A stretch of 15,111 nucleotides of DNA, taken from NCBI GenBank assembly GCA_020832965.1, contig JAJHRM010000031.1:1-15111 (forward strand), in the 5' to 3' direction. The position numbers and the translations under genes are program-made. Each line of letters opens with the position of its first letter. The first letter of the stretch is position 1. Below are positions 7,152 to 14,112 of the stretch, one piece after another. The DNA is from Thermofilum sp. Its GTDB lineage: Archaea; Thermoproteota; Thermoprotei; Thermofilales; Thermofilaceae. The notes beneath the pieces were generated by a model that was not told the origin of the DNA, made no database searches, and worked only from the letters and a program-made list of their open reading frames with translations.

Positions 7152-8708
7152 ATGTATAAAAAGCAACTTTTCGCCTTTACTTTGCTATTATTCCTCCTTA
7201 GCATTTATCGCATAGAAGCACTCGAGTATGCTATGATGCCAGGACCCCCTCCATCTGGAAGGTGCTCCATATGGGCGAGGGACTACGAGATACCATTCCA
7301 GGGGTCAACGTATATATACTTGTGGTGGGAGGACGTAGGGGTTGCAAATTACTACCTTGTTCTATACGAAGGATACCCCGATGGAACTTTAAAGAGATTC
7401 CCTCCATCAGGCTACTATGGCCCGTACCCTGCCCCTGGACCCAACAGGGTGCTCGTGGGCAGTTTTTATGGTGATGTTCCTGGAAAGCACATGCTCTACT
7501 TCCAGGTGTACACGGAGTGGGGGGACCTCATCTGCACGAGTAACACGATAACCATCAACGTAGTCAAGGTGAAGAAGCCTTCGTCGATCACGGTCTCCGT
7601 TTCGCCGGCTAGCGTGGAGCGTGGAGGCTCGGTCAGCATAACCGGCTCAATTAGTCCCGGGGTTTCTGCACGCGTGACCTTGAAGATAGTCTCCCCCGAT
7701 GGGAGCACTACGGTTGTGGAGGTTGACGCCACCAGTACAGGTAGCTTCAGCTACGTGTTCAGCCCCAATAAGGTGGGGAAGTGGAGCGTCCAGGCGAGCT
7801 GGGCTGGAAACGAGGACTACGTTGGAGCCACTAGCGACTGGGCATCCTTCAACGTTGAGTCTAAAAAGTACTCCGTATCCGTGAGCACGATTCCCGGCGG
7901 CTTGCCAGTCGTTGTCGACGGGGTCGAGTATAGGGGGAGCATGGTTTTCAGGTGGGACGAGGAGTCCTACCACACGCTCTTCGTCCAGAAAGCCCTCCCG
8001 GCTGGTGAGAACTCCAGGTACGTCTTTAAGCGGTGGAGCGACGGCGACACAAGCAACTCCAAGACGATAGTCGTCACGGGCTCGGCAAGCTACCAGGCGG
8101 TATTCGAGGTGGAGCACATGGTCTCTGTACAGACAGACTACGGGGACGTGACCGGCGTCGGCTGGTACTCAGAAGGCTCGCAGGCAAGAGTAGCCCTCAA
8201 GGCTACAATAATCCAGCTCGACGAGAACACGCGGGTGGTCTTCACAGGCTGGACGGGGGACGTTAAGGGCACGGACTCTGAGGTCTGGGTCAAGGTGGAT
8301 AAACCATACAGCCTAAAGGCGCAGTGGACAAAGCAGTACAAGGTTAGAGTTACCAGCGAGTACGGGACAGCCGTCATCGAGGGTGGAGAGTGGCAAAACG
8401 AGGGAGCCACAGCCAGCCTTAGAATAGACCCTACCCGGACAGGTTTCCTAGTGGAACAAGTATTCTCAGGAGTAAAGGTTCTAAGCGGCAAGTGCACAGT
8501 CCAAAGCGTAGACCAGGCGGCTGGCAGGGCAACATTCACAGTAGAGGGGCCATGCACACTAAAAACGGAGTGGACAACAGACTACACAAAGCTAATCATA
8601 GCCACCGCGGCCATAGCGGGTCTCGCATTTTTCCTAGCATTCACTATGCGTAAACGCAAGCCACCACTACCCACATACTTCACGTCCAGCACCGAATCCT
8701 CCTCGTAA
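7152..8708 (+). CDS. Secreted, membrane-anchored Ig-like / InlB-B-like repeat protein
   Basis: This is a 518-residue protein. The N-terminus MYKKQLFAFTLLLFLLSIYR is a signal peptide, with cleavage probably near residue 24. Residues 33-137 are an aromatic-rich beta domain. Residues 143-235 form an Ig-like domain (ITVSVSPASVERGGSVSITG) of the kind found in surface and S-layer-associated proteins. Three further repeats, about 239-319, 320-392 and 394-474, carry the FxGWxGD/FKRWSDGD signature of divergent InlB-B-type repeats and end in A(V/Q)F or W. One membrane helix (480-499, LIIATAAIAGLAFFLAFTMR) and a short basic cytoplasmic tail close the protein. It has its own promoter and lies just downstream of the kinase operon on the same strand. 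It may be an outward-facing partner, but the sequence does not prove that. The role is probably surface adhesion or binding. Confidence 0.85.
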   Translation: MYKKQLFAFTLLLFLLSIYRIEALEYAMMPGPPPSGRCSIWARDYEIPFQGSTYIYLWWEDVGVANYYLVLYEGYPDGTLKRFPPSGYYGPYPAPGPNRVLVGSFYGDVPGKHMLYFQVYTEWGDLICTSNTITINVVKVKKPSSITVSVSPASVERGGSVSITGSISPGVSARVTLKIVSPDGSTTVVEVDATSTGSFSYVFSPNKVGKWSVQASWAGNEDYVGATSDWASFNVESKKYSVSVSTIPGGLPVVVDGVEYRGSMVFRWDEESYHTLFVQKALPAGENSRYVFKRWSDGDTSNSKTIVVTGSASYQAVFEVEHMVSVQTDYGDVTGVGWYSEGSQARVALKATIIQLDENTRVVFTGWTGDVKGTDSEVWVKVDKPYSLKAQWTKQYKVRVTSEYGTAVIEGGEWQNEGATASLRIDPTRTGFLVEQVFSGVKVLSGKCTVQSVDQAAGRATFTVEGPCTLKTEWTTDYTKLIIATAAIAGLAFFLAFTMRKRKPPLPTYFTSSTESSS

Positions 8709-8717
8709 AACCAATAC

Positions 8718-8755
8718 TTTAATTTTAAATGAATTTTTTACTGATATTTTTCTCA
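8718..8755 (+). terminator. T-rich terminator after the surface-protein gene
   Basis: Two T tracts (T7 at about 8733-8739 and T5-6 near 8747-8751) follow the stop codon within 45 bases, matching the T-rich termination signals of archaea. The rest of the gap to 8940 shows no gene. It separates convergent genes and holds AAGCAT at 8768 and 8891. Confidence 0.45.
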
Positions 8756-8940
8756 TTCACTTCACGTAAGCATGACTCCTAATCTATAAGAAGTAGAGAC
8801 AAACTTCGCTCTTTATATATGAATTCCTCTACTTACAAATATGAGGCAAAGCCTAGGTGGAAATTTTTAACATCACTTTCAGAAACTCTCAAGCATATCT
8901 CAAAAGAAACAAGCAACCTTAAAAGAGACAACCAGTGTTG

Positions 8941-10467
8941 CTAGCCTAGTTTTGCTCCGCACCTCCAGCAATATTTTGCCCCGGGCTCTACCTCTGCTTT
9001 ACAGCTTGGGCACTTTTTATTTTCCTTTTTCACATTCAGCCAGACAATCCTAAAGTCCTCCTTTTTTAGAGACTTGAGAACCACCTTTACTGGAACCTTT
9101 CCAATCCGTTTAGCTCTCACTGGGATCTTTACAATGGATTCTTCTGACAAGTTTATGTTTCCAGGATTTATCCAGTCTATATCTCCCTCAATAGCTATGG
9201 AGGCTCTGCCCATGCCTCTAACTTTGACCGCTAACTCGCTCCACTCATCAATGAAAATATCGGTTGAGTCAATATCCAATATGCTTGGAGAAACAAATTT
9301 CTCGATTAGCTCGGCAACCTCCACACGCCCGCTCTCTTGGGCCAAGTCTAGGGCAGTCTTCCCATCGTTGTTCCTAATGCTTGGATCAGCACCCTTCTCC
9401 AATAGCAACCTAACGATGCCCACGTGGCCGTTAGAGGCGGCCTCATGTAGAGGAGTGAAGCCAAACATATTCCTCGAATTGGGGTCAGCGCCCCTCCTGA
9501 CCAATAGCTCAACAACGCTCAGGTTACCCTTGCCGGCAGCTACGTGAAGCGGTGTAGAGCCAAGCCCGTTTCTTGCACTTAGATCAGCGCCACTATCAAG
9601 CAGCAGCTCGACAACGCTAACGTTACCGCTATCAGCGGCCTCGTGGAGCGGCGTAGCCCCGTACCTGTTCCTGGCATTCACATCTGCACCATGCTTGACC
9701 AATAGGTCAGCGACGTGGACATGCCCTCTAGCGGCGGCTATGTGCAGAGGAGTAGAGTCATCATTATTCTTCGCATTCACATCTGCATTGCTCTTGATTA
9801 ACAACTCGGCAATAGATGTGTGACCCCTAAAAGCAGCCCAGTGGAGGGGGGTTGCACCATAATTATCTTTAGCATTTACGTCTGCTCCGTTATCAATCAG
9901 CAACCTAACTACATCGGTATGGCCATTAAAAGTAGCTGTATGTAGAGGAGTAAACCCATTATCAATTCTAACATTCAAGTCTGCCCCAAACTTTATCAGT
10001 GTCTTAGCGATATCCAGATATCCCTTCTCAGCGGCATAGTGCAGAGGCGTAAATCCATTATCGAGCTTAGCATTCGCATCTGCCCCATGCTCAAGTAGCA
10101 ACTTAACAATATCTATATGACCACTTTCAGATGCTAGGTGTAAAGGAGTAGCACCATTACTCAGCTTCACGTTTACATCGGCCCCCCTCTTCACCAAAAA
10201 CGCGGCAATCTCGGCACAACCGTTTTTAGCAACTATGTGCAGAGGTGTCCAACCATTTTTATCCTTCGCGTTGACATCTGCACCCCTACTTATTAAAAGT
10301 TGAACAATTTCTGCATATCTATGTTCAGCCGCAATATGTAGAGGAGTTCGACCTAAGCCGTCTCTTGCATTAGGATCCGCACCACCTGCTAAAAGCTTTT
10401 TAATGGTGAAAGAATCTCCTATCGCTGACGCTTCTAGCAACATGTTATTAATGCTTACAGCGCTCAT
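8941..10467 (-). CDS. Ankyrin-repeat protein with beta-sandwich and zinc-ribbon tail (long copy)
   Basis: This protein has 508 residues from the ATG at 10467. After an N-cap come ten consensus 33-residue ankyrin repeats (TPLHxAAxxGH...LLLxxGADVNAR, first TPLH at residue 41) and a capping repeat starting TALD. Residues about 395-480 are an Ig-like beta-sandwich (SELAVKVRGMGRASIAIEGD), followed by a zinc ribbon with C486xxC489 and C500xxC503 (PGAKYCWRCGAKLG). No enzyme motif or membrane span is present, so it is a cytoplasmic protein-binding adaptor. I prefer ATG 10467 because GGGAGATC precedes it and it gives an N-cap about as long as in the paralogs. A GTG at 10494 would add nine residues. 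A TATA element lies at about 10541-10550 on this strand. The gene is transcribed towards the surface-protein gene and away from the next ankyrin gene. Confidence 0.88.
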   Translation of the reverse strand: MSAVSINNMLLEASAIGDSFTIKKLLAGGADPNARDGLGRTPLHIAAEHRYAEIVQLLISRGADVNAKDKNGWTPLHIVAKNGCAEIAAFLVKRGADVNVKLSNGATPLHLASESGHIDIVKLLLEHGADANAKLDNGFTPLHYAAEKGYLDIAKTLIKFGADLNVRIDNGFTPLHTATFNGHTDVVRLLIDNGADVNAKDNYGATPLHWAAFRGHTSIAELLIKSNADVNAKNNDDSTPLHIAAARGHVHVADLLVKHGADVNARNRYGATPLHEAADSGNVSVVELLLDSGADLSARNGLGSTPLHVAAGKGNLSVVELLVRRGADPNSRNMFGFTPLHEAASNGHVGIVRLLLEKGADPSIRNNDGKTALDLAQESGRVEVAELIEKFVSPSILDIDSTDIFIDEWSELAVKVRGMGRASIAIEGDIDWINPGNINLSEESIVKIPVRAKRIGKVPVKVVLKSLKKEDFRIVWLNVKKENKKCPSCKAEVEPGAKYCWRCGAKLG

Positions 10468-10495
10468 CAGGATCTCCCTTATCTCGTCACACACA

Positions 10496-10622
10496 ATGCT
10501 TCCTTAAGCTTCTCAAGCATAAATCTGGGGCATTTGAATGCTTATAAAATTTTTCCGATGTTCTGAACCAAATGCTGGGAGCTGTCCTTAGGGGATGATG
10601 CTCCAAATGCTTTCTCGAGCAT
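10496..10622. promoter_or_regulatory. Cluster of ATGCTY/RAGCAT half-sites and two matching inverted repeats
   Basis: Half-sites lie at 10496, 10515, 10538, 10572 (ATGCTG), 10598, 10607 and 10617. Two of the pairs form inverted repeats of the same geometry, six-base arms around a 13-base spacer: ATGCTT/AAGCAT at 10496-10520 and ATGCTC/GAGCAT at 10598-10622. Both spacers end in TTCTC. The first lies between the minus-strand TATA box (about 10541-10550, TTTTATAAG on that strand) and the start of the long ankyrin gene, where a repressor could act. A further GAGCAT at 10859 sits between TATA and ATG of the divergent gene. Operator function is inferred. The remainder of the 440-base gap up to 10840 shows no gene. 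Confidence 0.4.
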
Positions 10623-10842
10623 AGCTAGCAACAGGATTCAAGACGGACGAATAACCACCTGTAGCATATAGGCGCCTACATGAGACAATCTTCAAGGAAT
10701 TTCAAAAATGTCAATACAGCTTCAACCTTTTTTAATTCTATTCAGGGTGCGCGCCACAAAGAAGAATATTGCTCTTAAAATCATGATGAGTTGAAGAACT
10801 ACTCTACGATTAATTCTCCGAATATTTATCTAATATTTTTGC

Positions 10843-10902
10843 GAAATATTTATAGCGTGAGCATAGTCAATTATAAGTTATAAGTAGAAAAATAAGAGGT
10901 GA
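10843..10902 (+). promoter_or_regulatory. Promoter and ribosome site of the ankyrin-only gene
   Basis: AATATTTATAG (about 10846-10855) is a good TATA element. Transcription would start near 10878-10885, leaving a short leader that contains GAGGTGAG at 10896-10903, seven bases before ATG 10910. This gene therefore has a leader, unlike its leaderless-looking neighbours. A second A/T run (TTATAAGTTATAAG, 10871-10884) is too close to the ribosome site to be the main TATA. Confidence 0.5.
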
Positions 10903-10909
10903 GTGCAAA

Positions 10910-11815
10910 ATGAATAATAGGAAAATGGACGACAAGCGCTCTGAGGAGCTTTTTGAGGCTGTAGAGAAGGGGGATATCGCCGTGGTCAAAGGGCTCATAG
11001 AGGGAGGGATAGATGTGAATGTGAGGGACAAAGACAATAATACACCCCTACACGTCACCAACAACCCTGAGGTAGCAGAGCTACTTTTAAAGAATGGTGC
11101 AGACTTGAACGCTAGGAACAAGGATGGCTGGACGCCTCTACACAGTGCAGCTTATCACAATTGGGCAGATGTTGCTGAGCTACTCATCAAGAATGGTGCA
11201 GAAGTGAACGCAAAGGACAAGTATGGCTGGACGCCTCTATATCTTGCAGCCCAACAGGGCCATGCAGATGTTGCTGAGCTACTCATCAGGAATGGTGCAG
11301 ACGTAAACGCCAAGGATAATGATGGCTTTACACCGCTACACATTGTAGTAGCTTATTTTGGTCATACCAAAGTTGCAGAGTTGCTTATAAGGCATGGTGC
11401 AGACGTAAACGCTAGGGAAAAGAATGGCCGGACGCCTCTACATAGTGCAGCTTTAAACGGTCGTACAGACGTGGCGGAGCTACTTATCAGGCATGGTGCA
11501 GACGTAAACACCAGAGATGAGTTTAGGAATACACCACTCCACTATGCTGCTATTCACGGCCAGGCAGATGTAGCTGAGCTACTGATTAGTCATGGTGCAG
11601 ACGTAAATGCAAGGAACAAGTATAATGAAACACCACTACACTCGGCGGCCACAAGGGGTCATTTGGATGTCATTATGAAGCTGTTGGACAGGGGTGCTGA
11701 TCTAAGCATTAGGGACGACCGTGGCAGAACCCCCCTAGACGTTGTAAGGGAATGTGATAATGAACTATGGTTCAATATTATGATCGCTTTAAAGGAGTTA
11801 TACAGGAAGGAATAA
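10910..11815 (+). CDS. Ankyrin-repeat protein without the C-terminal tail
   Basis: This 301-residue protein consists of ankyrin repeats only. The N-cap (1-44, SEELFEAVEKGDIAVVKGLI) is followed by repeats starting TPLH or TPLY at residues 45, 75, 108, 141, 175, 208 and 241, and a cap starting TPLD at 274. The first repeat is short (30 residues, missing the AA-x-GH turn) and the fourth has one extra residue (IVVAYFGH). The protein ends ALKELYRKE, with no beta-sandwich and no cysteines of a zinc ribbon, unlike the other three copies. The 155 bases after the stop contain no remnant of such a tail. The repeats are very alike at the DNA level, especially around 11163 and 11262. It may compete with or bridge the tailed paralogs. 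It is divergent from the long ankyrin gene and convergent with the next. Confidence 0.88.
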   Translation: MNNRKMDDKRSEELFEAVEKGDIAVVKGLIEGGIDVNVRDKDNNTPLHVTNNPEVAELLLKNGADLNARNKDGWTPLHSAAYHNWADVAELLIKNGAEVNAKDKYGWTPLYLAAQQGHADVAELLIRNGADVNAKDNDGFTPLHIVVAYFGHTKVAELLIRHGADVNAREKNGRTPLHSAALNGRTDVAELLIRHGADVNTRDEFRNTPLHYAAIHGQADVAELLISHGADVNARNKYNETPLHSAATRGHLDVIMKLLDRGADLSIRDDRGRTPLDVVRECDNELWFNIMIALKELYRKE

Positions 11816-11970
11816 CAAGGCTTTCTTGCATCTTAGACAGATCTATGTCATTTTCGTCTCCGAAGCATTTTGCCGATGAGATTTAAGCTTTTCCTACCTG
11901 GCTTCATCTTTGGCTAAAAAGTAATACTATAACGCGCGCTATACACCACTAAAAGAGTTAACGAGCTATT

Positions 11971-12843
11971 CTAGGTCAGTTGTGCCCCGCAGTTCCAGCA
12001 ATACTTTGCTCCTGGAATTATATGTGCGCCGCAGGCTGGACACCTTGCAACCTTCTCGTCAACCTTTAGCCAGACAATCCTTGAAGCTCTCAAGCCCGAA
12101 GACTCAATACTTACCTTGAGGGGGACCTGGCCACTTTTTCTAGGCTTGACCGGGATCTCTATAACAGATTCCCCCGCAAGTTGTATATCCTCGGGATTTA
12201 GCCATTCAATATCTCCCTCAACTTTAATGGTTGCTTCTCCCATACCATTAACCTTAAGAGTCAACTTGCCCCATTCCCCAGCAATAAGGCTTAAGGGTTC
12301 TATCTCTACTATTTGTAAGGTTTTGCTCCCGAGTGCCCTCTTTGTGGTAGATGTTTTAGCTGTTTTCTTCGAAAATTTTTCTATTAAGTTGGCTATATTT
12401 GATAGACCATTTTCTCTCGCAACATCTAGAGCAGTTTTTTGTTCATTATCCCTTACATTTGGATCGGCACCTTTTTCTAATAACAATTTGACAAGAGATA
12501 AATGTCCATTGAAAACTGCAACGTGTAAAGGCGTCCATCCCTCTTCATTTTTAGCATTAATGTCTGCGCCATGATTTATGAGGAATTCTGCCATGTCTAG
12601 ATGACCATACGCAACGGCAACATGTAGCGGAGTGTTTTCCGCATTATTTCGGGCATTTATATCTCCTCCATATTTAATCAAGAGCTCTGCCATTCTTACA
12701 TCGCCAATCCTAGCAGTCCAGTGAAGAGGTGTCTCCGCAAATTCATCCCTTGTATTCGCATCTAAACCTCCCTCCAGAAGCCTCTTAACCTCTGCAACGT
12801 CCCCTTTCTTCACGGCCGCGAACAACTTATCAGCTAAAGTCAC
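11971..12843 (-). CDS. Ankyrin-repeat protein with beta-sandwich and zinc-ribbon tail (short copy A)
   Basis: This protein has 290 residues from GTG 12843. It has an N-cap, three full ankyrin repeats (TPLH at 38, 71 and 104), a TALD cap at 137, a Lys/Thr-rich linker (about 161-180), an Ig-like beta-sandwich (about 185-265, WGKLTLKVNGMGEATIKVEG) and a zinc ribbon with C268xxC271 and C282xxC285 (PGAKYCWNCGAQL). I chose GTG 12843 over TTG 12858 for two reasons. It gives exactly the same repeat positions as the paralog at 13105, and an AAAAGTTTAAG TATA element lies 27 bases upstream of it on this strand. It is probably leaderless. It is an adaptor-type protein without a catalytic motif, convergent with the ankyrin-only gene and divergent from the last paralog. 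Confidence 0.88.
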   Translation of the reverse strand: MTLADKLFAAVKKGDVAEVKRLLEGGLDANTRDEFAETPLHWTARIGDVRMAELLIKYGGDINARNNAENTPLHVAVAYGHLDMAEFLINHGADINAKNEEGWTPLHVAVFNGHLSLVKLLLEKGADPNVRDNEQKTALDVARENGLSNIANLIEKFSKKTAKTSTTKRALGSKTLQIVEIEPLSLIAGEWGKLTLKVNGMGEATIKVEGDIEWLNPEDIQLAGESVIEIPVKPRKSGQVPLKVSIESSGLRASRIVWLKVDEKVARCPACGAHIIPGAKYCWNCGAQLT

Positions 12844-12865
12844 ATATTTGTTGCACAAAAATAAA

Positions 12866-12878
12866 ACTTAAACTTTTG
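12866..12878 (-). promoter_or_regulatory. TATA promoter of short ankyrin copy A
   Basis: On the minus strand this reads AAAAGTTTAAG(T), centred 27-29 bases before GTG 12843, almost the same core as the promoter before 1058. It supports a leaderless start at 12843. The rest of the gap to 13104 holds AAGCAT at 12918, ATGCTT at 13079 and a doubtful 23-codon ORF. Confidence 0.5.
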
Positions 12879-12989
12879 TTTATTTGCCAAGAAAAAAGAA
12901 TATTTTTCAACTGCCTAAAGCATACACACATATAGAAACATCTCCATAAATAGCTACTACTAGTCCAGAAAATTCTTTAAGGAGGCTGG

Positions 12990-13061
12990 GTGCACGCGCA
13001 GAGCGAGAAAACATGGAGATATCTACAAGAAGACGAAATAGAGCTGCAACTCCTAGCCTAA
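12990..13061 (+). other. Very short ORF with a good ribosome site (doubtful)
   Basis: GTG 12990 follows AAGGAGG (12979-12985) and opens 23 codons (ending EDEIELQLLA) to TAA at 13059-13061. The composition is protein-like, but the length is too small to judge. It could be a real small peptide, a decayed gene tail, or chance. It lies between the divergent ankyrin genes. Confidence 0.2.
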
Positions 13062-13063
13062 CG

Positions 13064-13081
13064 ACAAATAAAAAATAAATG
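13064..13081 (+). promoter_or_regulatory. Probable promoter of short ankyrin copy B
   Basis: An AAATAAAAAATAAAT run is centred about 30 bases before ATG 13105, with no ribosome site before the ATG, so a leaderless transcript is likely. The TATA match is weak. An ATGCTT motif (13079-13084) abuts it. Confidence 0.35.
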
Positions 13082-13104
13082 CTTTGACGATTACTTAATA
13101 ACTG

Positions 13105-13902
13105 ATGAGTCTAGACGAGGAGCTTTTCATAGCAGTTAAGAGTGGGAATGCCCCCAAGGTCAAGGAGCTCCTGAGTAAGGGAGCCAACGTGAACGCCAGA
13201 GATGAGAGAGGCCATACCCCGCTGCACTACGCGGCTATGGAGGGACATGCCAAAGTCGCCAAGTTGCTTCTCGAGCGTGGTGCGGATGTGAATGCCAGGG
13301 ATGATATGGGCTGGACCCCGCTACACCACGCGGCTGCGGGGGGACATGCCAATGTCGCCAGACTTCTTCTTGATCACGGAGCAGATGTAAACGCCAGAAA
13401 TGAGGACGGCTGGACCCCGCTGCACCGCGCAGCCTTTGGGGGACATGTTGATGTCGCCAGGCTTCTTCTCGAGCGTGGAGCGGACCCCAGCATCAGAGAT
13501 GAGGATGGTAGGACTCCTCTAGACATTGCCCGGGAGCTGGGGAGTGAGGAGGTCGTCAGGGTTATCGAAGAGTTCATGAAGCAAAGGAAGGGTGTAGAGG
13601 TCGGATCTGTGGCGCCCCAGGAGCCTGCGGCTGTTGCCCCGAGCATTGTTAGCTTGGAGTGCCCGGGGCTCCGCGCCGGCAGGTGGGGTAGGCTCCTCGT
13701 CAGGATTCGTGGCTCGGGCACAGCCACCCTAAGCCTCGAAGGTGATGTAGACTGGCTGGATCCCGGCCGCGTTAAACTATCGGGAGAGGGTGTGGTGGAG
13801 GTTCCCGTGAGGCCGAGGGTTGCTGGCGAGGTCCCAGTGAGAGTAGTTGTCAAGTCCTCAGGTGGGGAAGACGCCAAGATCACCTGGTTGAGGGTTGTAT
13901 AG
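13105..13902 (+). CDS. Ankyrin-repeat protein with beta-sandwich, stopped by TAG before its zinc ribbon (short copy B)
   Basis: This protein has 265 residues to the first stop. It has an N-cap, three full ankyrin repeats (TPLH at 38, 71 and 104), a TPLD cap at 137, a Val/Ala/Pro linker (about 164-176) and an Ig-like beta-sandwich (about 177-265, WGRLLVRIRGSGTATLSLEG). The layout equals short copy A residue for residue up to the linker. The frame meets TAG at 13900-13902 in the linker where copies A and the long copy have Lys or Glu, then continues open into a perfect zinc ribbon ending at 13986. As annotated, the product lacks its ribbon. A single nonsense change, readthrough, or a sequencing error could each explain this. 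The three central repeats are nearly identical in DNA, and GC is higher than in the other ankyrin genes. Confidence 0.85.
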   Translation: MSLDEELFIAVKSGNAPKVKELLSKGANVNARDERGHTPLHYAAMEGHAKVAKLLLERGADVNARDDMGWTPLHHAAAGGHANVARLLLDHGADVNARNEDGWTPLHRAAFGGHVDVARLLLERGADPSIRDEDGRTPLDIARELGSEEVVRVIEEFMKQRKGVEVGSVAPQEPAAVAPSIVSLECPGLRAGRWGRLLVRIRGSGTATLSLEGDVDWLDPGRVKLSGEGVVEVPVRPRVAGEVPVRVVVKSSGGEDAKITWLRVV

Positions 13903-13986
13903 AAGGCTGGGAAGTGCCCAGCCTGCGGAGCACCCGTTGAGCCAGGAGCTAAGTATTGCTGGAACTGCGGGGCAAAACTAGGCTAG
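13903..13986 (+). other. In-frame zinc ribbon beyond the TAG (detached 3' end of the ankyrin gene)
   Basis: Read in the frame of the gene at 13105, this stretch gives 27 residues, KAGKCPACGAPVEPG then AKYCWNCGAKLG, and a second TAG at 13984-13986. All four zinc cysteines and the PGAKYCWxCG core match the tails of the paralogs on the minus strand. The wobble positions differ from those paralogs, as expected for a sequence kept by selection on protein, and no frameshift has accumulated. So this was coding until very recently, or still is. Confidence 0.8.
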
Positions 13987-14034
13987 AGACTCGCCGTACT
14001 CTGTGTGTCTTGTCTTTTGCACTAACTATAATTG

Positions 14035-14112
14035 TTATCTTCCTTGTTGTATAAATTCTTCTCTCTTTGTGGCTTTCCTCATTTTTACCCATGTTTCCTT
14101 TTTTTGTTTCAT
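14035..14112 (-). CDS. Possible 25-residue ORF coupled by ATGA to its neighbour (doubtful)
   Basis: ATG at 14112 overlaps the TGA of the upstream minus-strand ORF (ATGA) and runs 25 codons (KKETWVKMRKATKREEF...) to TAA at 14035-14037. Lysine-rich and tiny, it could be the end of a frameshifted older gene or chance. No family is recognised. Confidence 0.15.
   Translation of the reverse strand: MKQKKETWVKMRKATKREEFIQQGR

Noticed and set aside
9074..9547. 157-codon plus-strand ORF opposite the long ankyrin gene, and similar ones at 12116 and 13374
   Set aside because: All three are Ser/Pro/Thr-rich antisense frames of the tail and ankyrin codons. They resemble each other only because the real genes are paralogs.
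9300..10450. Regular 99-base periodicity that might suggest a CRISPR array
   Set aside because: The period is exactly 33 codons in frame and the repeats are degenerate. It is ankyrin coding sequence, not repeat-spacer DNA.
10496..10622. Inverted repeats as insertion-sequence ends or an attachment site
   Set aside because: No transposase or integrase frame lies between or beside them, the arms are only six bases, and there is no target duplication. Regulatory half-sites fit better.
13900..13902. UAG as a pyrrolysine codon
   Set aside because: TAG is used as the final stop of several genes here, including two paralogs and the second stop at 13984, and the paralogs have ordinary Lys/Glu at this position.
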